Shown in pieces: positions 35,221 through 43,706 of a DNA stretch of 64,000 nucleotides; within the stretch, counting starts at the first letter, position 1, and every line of letters starts with the position of its first letter. The position numbers and the translations under genes were made by a program. The notes beneath the pieces are model-generated. The model searched no databases, was not told the DNA's origin, and saw only the letters and a list, made by a program, of their open reading frames with translations. Origin of the DNA: UBA1672 sp963977495 (GTDB lineage: Bacteria; Pseudomonadota; Alphaproteobacteria; Micavibrionales; Micavibrionaceae); contig CAXBOT010000003.1 of assembly GCA_963977495.1 (NCBI GenBank), forward strand, positions 124,001-188,000, read 5' to 3'.

Positions 35221-35742
35221 TTAATCATTCTCAGGATCGTGATATTCATCGCGGTTGGCGCCCGTCGTAAAGCCCATACGCTCCATCTTTTCCTTCAATA
35301 AATAAAGGCGGCGGAGTTTTCTGGCTTCCTTCTCGGGGTCAGCATGTAAATGGCTGTCCGCATTATCATCTGCTTCGATGATCTCATCATTGCCATAGCG
35401 CGCTGATTCAATCGCGTGGATTTGATCGAAAACACTATCCAAAAAGGCTTGGTGATCGTCTTCGGCCTGTATCGTCCATTCCAAAAAGACACTGATATCA
35501 TCATCATACGGTTCGCCAATGCCTTTTTCATACATCAGCGCGACATTATGCTGGGCTGTGACATCCCCCTCAAGGGCAAGCTCCATCATACCGTCAAATG
35601 ATTTTTCGAAAAGTTCTGTGGCCGCTTCGCGGTCATTGTCGCTCATTTCCAGTGCGCGGTTAAACAGAGCCACCGCATCGGCGATCTGTATTTCATCCAC
35701 TTCAACTGCTTCGGTTTTAACCGGTGTTTTTGTCTGATCCAT
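35221..35742 (-). CDS. Sel1-like repeat-containing acidic protein
   Basis: A 173-residue strongly acidic protein. AQHNVALMYEKGIGEPYDDD (near 83) is a good single Sel1-like (TPR-type) repeat, and the helices before it (ALFNRALEMSDNDREAATELFEKSF) resemble another. Sel1 repeats mediate protein-protein contacts. No signal peptide is present. It is followed leftward by nothing on its strand until the hslV region, and rightward by hisD with an 85-bp gap. Its partner is unknown. Confidence 0.6.
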   Translation of the reverse strand: MDQTKTPVKTEAVEVDEIQIADAVALFNRALEMSDNDREAATELFEKSFDGMMELALEGDVTAQHNVALMYEKGIGEPYDDDISVFLEWTIQAEDDHQAFLDSVFDQIHAIESARYGNDEIIEADDNADSHLHADPEKEARKLRRLYLLKEKMERMGFTTGANRDEYHDPEND

Positions 35743-35827
35743 TGTCTTTCACCCTGATTTTCAAAAAAATCTTTATTATTTTGACTAAAGATTAGCAAGT
35801 TTCGCCAATATTTGCAAATAACAAATA

Positions 35828-37141
35828 TCAGAGCTTACGACCGCGCAAAACCAAGCCATGCGCGGGAAAGCCCTCATAATCAGTCATGGTGGCGACGGGA
35901 TTTTTAAGCGCTTCAAAGCCACGGCGGTCACAACGCGAGATCGAGGTGCGCTTTAAAAAGTCCCAAACAGAGGTGCAGGAATATGTATGCGCCCAACCGC
36001 CCGTCGGCAAAACATGGTTCACACCGATGCCGTAATTCCCCAAGGAAGAGGGCGTATATTCGCCGATCAGAATTTCTCCCGCATGCTTCAGCGCATCGAG
36101 ATAATGTTCGCCGTCCTTGATTTTCAAATGCAAATGTTCCGGCGCATAGGCATTGGAAAACGCAATAGAATCCTCAAGGCTTTCCGTCAGGATAATACCG
36201 CCATAACTCTCATCACCGCCGCCCATCACATGCGCGCAAATATCGCGGTGCGGCTGTGGCAGGCTGTTTATAATATCGGGCATGTGATCGCGCACATAAT
36301 GCGCCAGTTTTTCATCATGCGTCACCAACAAAGCCCCTGAATCCATGCCGTGTTCGGCCTCGTTCAAGACATCGAGTATGGTGTTATCAGGATCAGCATG
36401 CGCATCCGCCAGAACAATCGATTCCGACGGGCCTGCGGGCATACCGGGGTCCATGATATCAGATAGAATGCGCTTGGCCGCCGCAACATAGGGGCTGCCC
36501 GGCCCCAAAACCTTTTTCACTTGCGGTACGCTTTGTGTTCCATAGGCCAGCGCGGCAATCCCTTGCGCGCCGCCACATTTATAGACATGCTCAACCCCGC
36601 ATAAACGCGCCGTATACAGCGTCGCATCATCCACGCTGCCGTCACTGGTGGGCGGGGTCACAACAGCGATCTTATCCACCCCCGCAATCACCGCAGGCAC
36701 AGCCAGCATATACAGCGCGGAAGGAAACGCCCCCTTGCCGCGCGGCACGTAAAGGCCAACGGAATCAATGGCGGACACTTGCTCACCTGCAAAGACGCCC
36801 TCTTGTATTTCCACCATCCATCTTGGCGGCACATGGCTCAATTGCTCCACGTGAAACTTTTGGACATTCGCCACGCATGTTTTGATCGCCGATTTCAGGT
36901 CATTATCCAGTGTTTTTTCGGCGCGATCGAATTCTTCGGGTGTGGCCTTAACGCTTTGTATGTCTGCGTTTTCGAACTTTTTGGCATAGCGTTTCAGGGC
37001 ATCATCGCCATGCGCGCGCACATCATCAATAATTGGCTGAACAATACGGCATACCGCGTCAATATCCGCCTGAGCGCGGCGCATAATTCGGTTTTGAACG
37101 GCCTGATCTGTGTCGGCCCAGCGGTAGAGGTTAATGTTCAT
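35828..37141 (-). CDS. hisD: Histidinol dehydrogenase
   Basis: A 437-residue NAD-dependent zinc enzyme that carries out the last two oxidation steps of histidine synthesis. Recognisable stretches are GLYVPRGKGAFPSALYMLAVPA, CGGAQGIAALAYGT, GPGSPYVAAAKRI, the conserved AGPSESIVLAD and EAEHGMDSGALLVT, and the C-terminal NYGIGVNHVLPTGGWAHTYS. Length is normal. It lies in the his block but on the opposite strand to hisB and hisH, so it has its own promoter. The DUF1826-like gene is 22 bases upstream on the same strand, and the two are likely co-transcribed. Confidence 0.97.
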   Translation of the reverse strand: MNINLYRWADTDQAVQNRIMRRAQADIDAVCRIVQPIIDDVRAHGDDALKRYAKKFENADIQSVKATPEEFDRAEKTLDNDLKSAIKTCVANVQKFHVEQLSHVPPRWMVEIQEGVFAGEQVSAIDSVGLYVPRGKGAFPSALYMLAVPAVIAGVDKIAVVTPPTSDGSVDDATLYTARLCGVEHVYKCGGAQGIAALAYGTQSVPQVKKVLGPGSPYVAAAKRILSDIMDPGMPAGPSESIVLADAHADPDNTILDVLNEAEHGMDSGALLVTHDEKLAHYVRDHMPDIINSLPQPHRDICAHVMGGGDESYGGIILTESLEDSIAFSNAYAPEHLHLKIKDGEHYLDALKHAGEILIGEYTPSSLGNYGIGVNHVLPTGGWAHTYSCTSVWDFLKRTSISRCDRRGFEALKNPVATMTDYEGFPAHGLVLRGRKL

Positions 37142-37163
37142 AAGATGTACTTAACAGTGGCGT

Positions 37164-37985
37164 CTATTCGATGTCGAGTGTTTTTTTGGAATAGAGTATC
37201 GCGGCTGCCTGCCCCTGATATGATACAAAAGGCGAAGACGTATGTACGCCCATACTGTCGCGGATGTCAGGGTCTTGCAAATCCATGTTTTTTTGCCCCT
37301 TCATCAAGATCACATCACCAAGGCGCGCGCTGCTGAACTCTTCGCTATATTGTTCCGTCAGGTGAGACAGCGTCATGTCATTGGCGCTCCGTTGCCCCTG
37401 CGCCAGCGTGCCTGATTTGGTTTTATCCATCAAATCCCACAATGTGTCGGTTGTAAGCCCGTTCAATAAACGCAGCGTTGCGCCCGCAAAGGTCGTGTGC
37501 AGCGTCATACGCACATCATCCACATGCATCATCGGGGAGCGCCCCACACCATGTTTGGGGGTGAACATCGCGTGACCGACAATGGTTTCATCATCCTTCG
37601 CCCCGAAATACGCATCATGCACACGCGCATATAATCCGCGCAGCGCATTCATTTTGTCATGGAACAATGTACAGGCCGCCGGATCGAGAATAATATCGGC
37701 CTTTTGCGCCTCTGCCAAAACTTCGGAGGCAGAAATCACATCCAGATAGGAAATCTCACCGGCGATTTTCCGGTCGTTCTTCGCACTCGGATCATGCCGA
37801 TATTGCGCACCCAGCGCGGGGTTGTCCTGCATGATAATGCCGGATTTAAATACCTCGGACTCGCGCTGCCATGTTTCTTCATCGCGCAGGATAACCGCGC
37901 GCGTCATCGGCACACTGAACGCCTCGATAATATCGGCTTCGGAGGTCACAATCGGATAGGCTTCATTGTCAAACAGATAACTCAT
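37164..37985 (-). CDS. DUF1826-like protein
   Basis: A 273-residue protein. MMHVDDVRMTLHTTFAGATLRLLNG (near 155) followed by ARLGDVILMKGQK and GVHTSSPFVSYQGQAAAILY matches my recollection of DUF1826: FHVDxVRxRLlxTYxGPGTxW, then GDvallKG and HrSPP. The layout, with an HxD followed by a distal His, looks like a 2-oxoglutarate/iron-oxygenase-type fold. DUF1826 genes elsewhere are often under zinc (Zur) control; nothing of that kind is visible here. The ATG at 37985 is preferred to a GTG two codons upstream. It probably forms an operon with hisD. Confidence 0.55.
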   Translation of the reverse strand: MSYLFDNEAYPIVTSEADIIEAFSVPMTRAVILRDEETWQRESEVFKSGIIMQDNPALGAQYRHDPSAKNDRKIAGEISYLDVISASEVLAEAQKADIILDPAACTLFHDKMNALRGLYARVHDAYFGAKDDETIVGHAMFTPKHGVGRSPMMHVDDVRMTLHTTFAGATLRLLNGLTTDTLWDLMDKTKSGTLAQGQRSANDMTLSHLTEQYSEEFSSARLGDVILMKGQKNMDLQDPDIRDSMGVHTSSPFVSYQGQAAAILYSKKTLDIE

Positions 37986-38030
37986 GCCCACATAATCGTT
38001 GAAAATGCGCGCTTATGTCAATAAAAACCT

Positions 38031-38069
38031 CCGCGTTAAAAACGCTCTCGACATTATTTTTCAACGCGG
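38031..38069. promoter_or_regulatory. Stem-loop just ahead of hisH
   Basis: CCGCGTTAAAAA and TTTTTCAACGCGG can pair as a 12-bp stem with one bulged C and a 14-base loop, ending 12 bases before the hisH ATG. No clear Shine-Dalgarno is exposed between the stem and the ATG. It could control hisH translation, or serve as an operator in the divergent gap between hisH and the DUF1826-like gene. Confidence 0.4.
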
Positions 38070-38081
38070 TATAAACGTGAC

Positions 38082-38753
38082 ATGACAAAAGAAAATGTTC
38101 TTATTATTGATTATGGATCCGGCAATCTTCGTTCTGCCGCAAAGTCTTTTGAGCATATCATCAAAAACGAAGCCCGCGACGTCACCATAAATATCAGCAA
38201 CAAGCCCGAAGATTTGCGCAAGGCTGATCGCATCGTTTTACCCGGCCAAGGGGCGTTTCGTGATTGCATGGAAAACCTGCAAAACACCACGGGTATGATC
38301 GAGGCCTTAACCGAGCGCGTCATCAAACAAGCCACGCCCTTTTTAGGCATTTGCGTCGGTATGCAATTGATGGCCACCCGCGGTATGGAACACGGCGTAA
38401 CGGCGGGACTGAACTGGGTCGATGGCGAAGTCGTCCCCATCCCCGTTAACAACACCGATTTAAAAATCCCGCATATGGGTTGGAACGACTTACATTTCCT
38501 TTCCGCCAACAGCCAACAAGACAACCGTCACTTTGTGCTGCGCAGCACAGATAGTTCGGAAAATTTCTATTTTGTTCATTCTTTTATGTTTCAATGTACC
38601 TATACTCATCACTGCCTCGCAATGACAGATTATGGCGGGTTTATCCCCGCCGTTGTTGGACGAGACAATATGATAGGGATGCAATTTCATCCCGAAAAAA
38701 GCCATGTTTCAGGATTAAAGTTAATTTCTAACTTTCTGGACTGGAAACCATAA
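38082..38753 (+). CDS. hisH: Imidazole glycerol phosphate synthase glutaminase subunit
   Basis: A 223-residue class I glutamine amidotransferase. Motifs are IIDYGSGNLRSAAKSFE, the oxyanion region LPGQGAFRDC, the nucleophile Cys in FLGICVGMQLM near 85, and the catalytic His-Glu in GMQFHPEKSHVSG near 207. It supplies ammonia to HisF. Downstream on the same strand come a GNAT gene, hisA, nhaA, hisF and hisE. Confidence 0.96.
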   Translation: MTKENVLIIDYGSGNLRSAAKSFEHIIKNEARDVTINISNKPEDLRKADRIVLPGQGAFRDCMENLQNTTGMIEALTERVIKQATPFLGICVGMQLMATRGMEHGVTAGLNWVDGEVVPIPVNNTDLKIPHMGWNDLHFLSANSQQDNRHFVLRSTDSSENFYFVHSFMFQCTYTHHCLAMTDYGGFIPAVVGRDNMIGMQFHPEKSHVSGLKLISNFLDWKP

Positions 38754-38835
38754 GACCAAGGCTTACCCCTTTAGAAGTAAGTCAGGCACAGAAATATAAT
38801 ACGAGCGTAAGCACACAAGGCAAGGAGCACAAACA

Positions 38836-39396
38836 ATGAGCGACCAAACCAAATTAAAGCCGTTAAAACCATCCCCCAGCGTAGAGCATATTCAGGAATT
38901 TCATGCCGGTGATCTTAATGATCTGTGTGATGCGACGGATGATGCCATTGAAGGCGGTGGTGGTTTCGGGTGGGTGAAGTTGCCAAACCGTGATGTTCTG
39001 GAACGCTATTGGAACGGTGTGCTTGCCATGCCTGCGCGTGAATTATTTGTTGCGCGTCTTGATGGTGTGATTTGCGGAACATGCCAATTGCTCAAACCCC
39101 CTGCGAACAACGAAGCGCAAAGCTTCGCCGTACAGCTCACCACCAACTTTATCGCCCCATGGGCGCGTGGTCATGGCTTGGCAAAAATGCTGATTGAGGA
39201 GGCCGAGAAATTCGCACGCGAAGATGGCTTTGCCGTCATCAATCTGGATGTGCGCGAAACATTGGTCGAGGCGATGGCGCTGTATGAAAGCGTCGGCTAT
39301 CAACGCATCGGTGAGCATCCTGCTTATGCCCATGTTGATGGTAAAACCCTCAAGGGATATTATTACTGCAAGGTGATTGATAAAACGATCGCCTAA
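38836..39396 (+). CDS. GNAT-family N-acetyltransferase
   Basis: A 186-residue acetyltransferase. The acetyl-CoA-binding segment is LTTNFIAPWARGHGLAKMLIEEAEKFAREDG (pattern R/Q-x-x-G-x-G/A), followed by VINLDVRETLVEAMALYESVGYQRIG, the classical GNAT motif B. The substrate is unknown. AAGGAGC precedes the ATG. It interrupts the usual hisH-hisA neighbourhood, but it lies on the same strand and could be transcribed with the his genes. Confidence 0.88.
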   Translation: MSDQTKLKPLKPSPSVEHIQEFHAGDLNDLCDATDDAIEGGGGFGWVKLPNRDVLERYWNGVLAMPARELFVARLDGVICGTCQLLKPPANNEAQSFAVQLTTNFIAPWARGHGLAKMLIEEAEKFAREDGFAVINLDVRETLVEAMALYESVGYQRIGEHPAYAHVDGKTLKGYYYCKVIDKTIA

Positions 39397-39483
39397 ACCC
39401 TATCCTGATTAATGCTTGATTTCTGTCATGATCCATTTCATTGTCGAAACCTTAGACGATAATGAAAAAGGCTTACAATCCGC

Positions 39484-40224
39484 ATGATTATATACCCCGC
39501 TATTGATTTAAAAAATGGTCAGTGTGTGCGCCTGTATAAGGGCGATATGGCGCAGGACACCGTTTATAATGACAACCCCGCAGCGCAAGCCATCGAATGG
39601 GCGCGCGCAGGGTTTCCATGGATTCATGTGGTCGATCTGGATGGCGCCGTCAGTGGCGGTGTGCCCACCAACCACAGCGCAGTGCGCGCGATCATCGCCG
39701 CGGTGGATGTCCCCGTACAGCTTGGCGGTGGTATCCGTAATATGAGCATGATCGAACAATGGCTGTCCGAAGGGGTCAGCCGCGTTATCCTCGGCACCGC
39801 CGCTGTGCGTGAGCCGGAGTTGGTTAAAAAAGCATGCTATGAATTCCCCGGTCAAATTGCCGTTGGCATTGATGCGCGCAACGGTAAAGTCGCGGTTGAA
39901 GGTTGGGTTGAGGAATCCGATATCGAAGCCACAGAGCTTGCCAAAATGTTCGAAGATGTCGGCGTGTCCACCATCATCTATACCGATATTGATCGCGACG
40001 GTACGGGCGCAGGCGTGAATATTATCTCTACCATTTCACTGGCGCAGGCGACCGCCATCCCCGTGATTGCATCGGGCGGCGTTGGCTCACTTGACGATCT
40101 GAAGCTTGTGCGTGAGGCGCATGAATATGGCGTAGAAGGTGTGATTGTCGGCAAAGCCCTGTATAATAAAAGCATCACCCCCGAAGACGCCCTCAAGATC
40201 GCAGCAGGCGCGGACGCGGCTTAG
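39484..40224 (+). CDS. hisA: Phosphoribosylformimino-AICAR-phosphate isomerase
   Basis: A 246-residue TIM barrel that isomerises ProFAR to PRFAR. IIYPAIDLKNGQCVRLYKGD contains the catalytic Asp8 equivalent. VQLGGGIRN and IIYTDIDRDGTGAGVN contain the second catalytic aspartate, and VIASGGVGSLDDL binds phosphate. Length is typical. The gene is followed by a reverse-oriented membrane protein gene and nhaA before hisF, an unusual split of the hisA-hisF pair. Confidence 0.97.
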   Translation: MIIYPAIDLKNGQCVRLYKGDMAQDTVYNDNPAAQAIEWARAGFPWIHVVDLDGAVSGGVPTNHSAVRAIIAAVDVPVQLGGGIRNMSMIEQWLSEGVSRVILGTAAVREPELVKKACYEFPGQIAVGIDARNGKVAVEGWVEESDIEATELAKMFEDVGVSTIIYTDIDRDGTGAGVNIISTISLAQATAIPVIASGGVGSLDDLKLVREAHEYGVEGVIVGKALYNKSITPEDALKIAAGADAA

Positions 40225-40234
40225 CGTTTAAACA

Positions 40235-40618
40235 TTATTCATCCCTATTATAAAAAATGTCTTTTGTTTTAATCACAACAAAGACCACCACAATAATGCC
40301 CAAAAGTAAGTGCTGAGGGAGCATTTCTACATTCCATGAAATAGCCTCTTGTAATTCATGCGATTTAGAAAAAAGTATTCTATAAATTAAAAAAATATTT
40401 GGAGCAGTTAAGCCAAACACCACAAAAGGTAAAATCACAGGATAAAGACAAAAGATTGCGATGCTGCCAAAAATAAATCTTTTCATACGAACCGTAAACG
40501 CGGTGCGCTTTAAATAATGCGCAATAACGGCAAGCCCCATTACAACAGGCAATGCCGTTATAAAGTAAGATAATCCAATAAATAAAACGCCAAGAAAAAA
40601 ACCTATCATAATAAACAC
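40235..40618 (-). CDS. Small integral membrane protein
   Basis: A 127-residue protein with four likely membrane segments (about 3-20, 22-35, 48-78 and 103-120) and short polar loops. The start is a GTG with GGA about nine bases upstream; an ATG at 40609 is the alternative. It is convergent with hisA (10 bases) and divergent from nhaA. It is AT-richer than its neighbours. No family is recognised. Confidence 0.55.
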   Translation of the reverse strand: MFIMIGFFLGVLFIGLSYFITALPVVMGLAVIAHYLKRTAFTVRMKRFIFGSIAIFCLYPVILPFVVFGLTAPNIFLIYRILFSKSHELQEAISWNVEMLPQHLLLGIIVVVFVVIKTKDIFYNRDE

Positions 40619-40710
40619 GCGCCCATTCCGTAAAACCTTCCCTTTCCGTGTTTATCATATTATAAATGCCGCTGATAAACAACGGAACGCACGGCAGGAA
40701 CAAGGCAAAC

Positions 40711-41919
40711 ATGGAAACAGCAATACAAGACATCAGAAAAGACATTGGCGAATTTTTCAAAAAGGAGGCCGCGGGCGGCATGCTTTTATTTGTCGCCGCC
40801 ATTTGCGCGCTGATCATTGCCAATACACCGCTGAACGTATTCTACGACTCGCTGATTGATCTGCCCTTTGGCATTCGCCTTGGTGATTTTAAAATTGATA
40901 AGCCGCTTTTGCTATGGGTGAATGACGGCTTAATGGCGGTGTTTTTCTTTCTGGTCGGGCTGGAGCTGAAACGCGAATTTATGGAAGGCGAGCTGTCGAG
41001 CGCCAAAAAAATCGTTCTGCCCGCCATTGGCGCGCTGGGTGGTATTATCGCGCCTGCGCTGATCTATGCCGCGTTGAATTACGATAACCCTGTTGCGCTG
41101 AACGGTTGGGCGATCCCCGCCGCAACAGACATTGCCTTTGCGCTGGGCGTGCTCTCCCTGCTTGGCACCCGCGTGCCGTTCTCGCTCAAGGTCTTGCTGA
41201 CCTCTATGGCGATTTTCGACGATATCGGTGCGATTATTATCATTGCCATATTCTATACCGGCAACCTCTCCTTAAACGCGTTGGCCATTGCCATCACCTG
41301 CTGCGTGGTGCTGTTCATCCTTAACCGCCTTGGCGTAGTTCAGAAAAGCCTTTACCTCACCGTTGGTCTGATTATGTGGACGGCGCTGCTTAAATCAGGC
41401 GTGCATGCCACATTGGCGGGCGTGGTTCTCGCGTTCTTTATCCCGATGGTCGACAAAAGCAACCCCAACAGATCACCGCTTAAAATGCTGGAACATGATC
41501 TGCATTATACGGTGGCGTTGTTCATTATTCCTGTGTTTGCCTTTTGCAATGCGGGCGTGAATCTGGCAGGTGTCGGCATACAGCAATTCCTGCACAGCGT
41601 GCCATTGGGGATTGCCGCAGGTCTGTTTCTGGGCAAGCAAATCGGTATTTTCAGCCTGTGCTGGCTCAGCATTAAACTCAAATTCGCCGAGATGCCAGAG
41701 GGCGCGACATGGCTTTCCCTTTACGGCATTTCCGTCCTCTGCGGCGTTGGCTTTACCATGAGCTTGTTCATCGGCTCGCTGGCTTTTGAACACATAGATG
41801 CCGCCGTCCTGTTCGATGAGCGCATCGGCATCATGGCGGGATCATTGCTTTCCGGTGTTTGGGGTTATATGATTTTGCGTTATGCGACCCGTGGTCGTAT
41901 CCCCAAGGTCGATGCGTAA
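40711..41919 (+). CDS. nhaA: Na+/H+ antiporter NhaA
   Basis: A 402-residue inner-membrane sodium/proton antiporter with about 12 segments. The ion site is clear: ATDIAFALGVLSLLG (Asp133 equivalent) and MAIFDDIGAIIIIA (the Asp163-Asp164 pair). NhaA hallmarks FFFLVGLELKREFMEGEL and LCGVGFTMSLFIG are also present. The ATG at 40711 is preferred over one 15 codons upstream because family members begin near METAIQDIRKDI. It ends nine bases before hisF on the same strand, so hisF is probably transcribed from or through nhaA. Confidence 0.96.
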   Translation: METAIQDIRKDIGEFFKKEAAGGMLLFVAAICALIIANTPLNVFYDSLIDLPFGIRLGDFKIDKPLLLWVNDGLMAVFFFLVGLELKREFMEGELSSAKKIVLPAIGALGGIIAPALIYAALNYDNPVALNGWAIPAATDIAFALGVLSLLGTRVPFSLKVLLTSMAIFDDIGAIIIIAIFYTGNLSLNALAIAITCCVVLFILNRLGVVQKSLYLTVGLIMWTALLKSGVHATLAGVVLAFFIPMVDKSNPNRSPLKMLEHDLHYTVALFIIPVFAFCNAGVNLAGVGIQQFLHSVPLGIAAGLFLGKQIGIFSLCWLSIKLKFAEMPEGATWLSLYGISVLCGVGFTMSLFIGSLAFEHIDAAVLFDERIGIMAGSLLSGVWGYMILRYATRGRIPKVDA

Positions 41920-41928
41920 GGAACAACA

Positions 41929-42690
41929 ATGCTTAAAACCCGAATAATCCCCTGTTTAGATGTCGATAATGGCCGCGTGGTCAAGGGCGTGAATTTCGTT
42001 GATATCGTCGATGCCGGTGATCCGGTAGAGCAAGCCAAGATCTATAACGATCAGGGCGCGGACGAGCTGTGCTTTCTCGATATCACGGCCACGCATGAGG
42101 GGCGCGACACCATCATCCACATGGTTGAGGACGTCGCCAATGAGGTCTTCATTCCCCTGACGGTCGGCGGCGGTATATCGGAAATATCCCACATCAGAAA
42201 CCTGTTAAATGCGGGCGCGGATAAAGTGTCGATCAACTCGGCGGCGGTTAAGAACCCCGACTTCGTTAAAAATGCGAGCGACAAATGCGGCAGCCAGTGC
42301 ATCGTCGTCGCCATTGATGCCAAAGCCAAAGAAGACGGCAGCGCAGGGTGGGAAATTTTCACCCATGGCGGGCGTAAGGGCACAGGCATTGACGCGGTGG
42401 AATGGGCGATCAAAATGGCAGAATACGGCGCAGGCGAAATCTTGCTGACCTCTATGGATCGCGACGGTACAAAGCAAGGCTTTAACTTGCCCTTGACGCG
42501 CGCGATTGCCGATGCGGTGCGCATTCCCGTGATTGCATCAGGCGGCGTTGGCACGTTGCAACATCTGGTCGAGGGCGTTAAAGAGGGCCACGCCAGCGCG
42601 GTGCTCGCGGCCTCTATCTTCCATTTCGGGGAATACACCATCCAACAAGCCAAAGACGCCATGCGCGATGCAGGAGTGCCCGTACGATGA
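41929..42690 (+). CDS. hisF: Imidazole glycerol phosphate synthase cyclase subunit
   Basis: A 253-residue TIM barrel that turns PRFAR plus HisH-derived ammonia into imidazole glycerol phosphate and AICAR. The catalytic aspartates are in IIPCLDVDNGRVVKGVNF (Asp11) and CIVVAIDAK (Asp130 region). EILLTSMDRDGTKQGFN and VIASGGVGTLQHL bind phosphate. Its stop overlaps the hisE start as ATGA, indicating translational coupling. Confidence 0.98.
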   Translation: MLKTRIIPCLDVDNGRVVKGVNFVDIVDAGDPVEQAKIYNDQGADELCFLDITATHEGRDTIIHMVEDVANEVFIPLTVGGGISEISHIRNLLNAGADKVSINSAAVKNPDFVKNASDKCGSQCIVVAIDAKAKEDGSAGWEIFTHGGRKGTGIDAVEWAIKMAEYGAGEILLTSMDRDGTKQGFNLPLTRAIADAVRIPVIASGGVGTLQHLVEGVKEGHASAVLAASIFHFGEYTIQQAKDAMRDAGVPVR

Positions 42691-43034
42691 GCGATACACA
42701 CATTTTAGAGGCGCTGTATAACGTCCTGCTCACCCGTAAAAATGCGGGTGGTGAGAAATCCTACGTTGCGTCTTTGTATGAAAAAGGCAGCCCCAAAATC
42801 GCCGAGAAAATCTTAGAAGAAGCGCAGGAATTTATTGATGAAGCCTACGCGCTTGATAAAGATACGCACGGCACCGAAGCACAGAAAAACATCCGTAGCG
42901 AAGCCGCCGACTTGCTCTTTCACATGATGGTTATGCTGGCGCATCACGATGTGCCCCCCGCCGAAGTCTTCGAGATTCTGGGCAAACGTTTCGGCACCTC
43001 AGGCCACGACGAAAAGGCCAGCCGCGGAGCCTGA
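42687..43034 (+). CDS. hisE: Phosphoribosyl-ATP pyrophosphatase
   Basis: A 115-residue all-helical MazG-like enzyme catalysing the second step of histidine synthesis. Motifs are EKGSPKIAEKILEEAQEFIDEA (metal-binding ExxE) and EAADLLFHMMVMLAHHDV (ExxD). It is separate from hisI, as is usual in alphaproteobacteria. hisG, hisI and hisC are not in this window. The start overlaps the hisF stop, and a LysE-type gene follows five bases later. Confidence 0.95.
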   Translation: MSDTHILEALYNVLLTRKNAGGEKSYVASLYEKGSPKIAEKILEEAQEFIDEAYALDKDTHGTEAQKNIRSEAADLLFHMMVMLAHHDVPPAEVFEILGKRFGTSGHDEKASRGA

Positions 43035-43038
43035 CGAC

Positions 43039-43701
43039 ATGACAGACCTTCTTCCACCGTTTCCGATGCTTATGGCCTTTATCACGGCGAGCTTTGTACT
43101 CGCGATCATTCCGGGCCCTGTGGTTTTATATGTTGTCACCAGAACATTAGCGCAAGGGCGTGCCTCCGGTCTGGCCTCCGTCATGGGGGTAACATTGGGG
43201 AATTTCGGCAATGCCTTGGGCGCGTGTTTCGGGCTTGCGGCTTTGTTCGCTGTATCAAGTATCGCCTTTACAGCCGTAAAACTAGTTGGGGCGCTCTATC
43301 TGATTTATCTGGGTGTTAAAACCATTCTTGGCGCGGTGACAAAACAAAAACAAGAGGACGCCGCCCTGCCGATAATCAAAAAATCCACCTTGCGCCGCGT
43401 CTTTATTGACGGGTTTGTGGTGGCCTTGCTGAACCCTAAAACCGCGCTGTTTTTCGCAGCCTTCTTACCGCAATTTTTAAGTGTCGGGGCGCAATCGCAT
43501 CTGGCACAAAGCATTGCCTTAAGTATGGTCTTTGTCGGGATTGCCAGCATCACGGACGGGCTTTATGCGCTGCTGGCGGGGTCTGTTATGCCGATTGTAA
43601 AACGGACGATCAAAACGCCTGCGATCGGCGCCTATATCAGTGGCGGGATATTCATAGGGCTTGGCGTTCTTGCCGCGTTCGCCCCACAAAAATCACGCTA
43701 A
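43039..43701 (+). CDS. LysE/RhtB-family amino-acid exporter
   Basis: A 220-residue inner-membrane protein with six hydrophobic segments. The LysE-family start is clear: FITASFVLAIIPGPVVLYVVTRTLAQGR, then GNFGNALGACFGLAALF and GALYLIYLGVKTI. NPKTALFFAAFLPQF near 140 is the second family motif. It exports an amino acid or derivative, substrate unknown. The frame is open upstream through hisE, but the family N-terminus fixes the ATG at 43039. It is probably co-expressed with hisFE and is convergent with parB. Confidence 0.92.
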   Translation: MTDLLPPFPMLMAFITASFVLAIIPGPVVLYVVTRTLAQGRASGLASVMGVTLGNFGNALGACFGLAALFAVSSIAFTAVKLVGALYLIYLGVKTILGAVTKQKQEDAALPIIKKSTLRRVFIDGFVVALLNPKTALFFAAFLPQFLSVGAQSHLAQSIALSMVFVGIASITDGLYALLAGSVMPIVKRTIKTPAIGAYISGGIFIGLGVLAAFAPQKSR

Positions 43702-43706
43702 TCATA

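Noticed and set aside
36843..36858. CCACGTGAAAC segment in hisD resembling parS
   Set aside because: Only 13 of 16 positions match and the left arm is broken.
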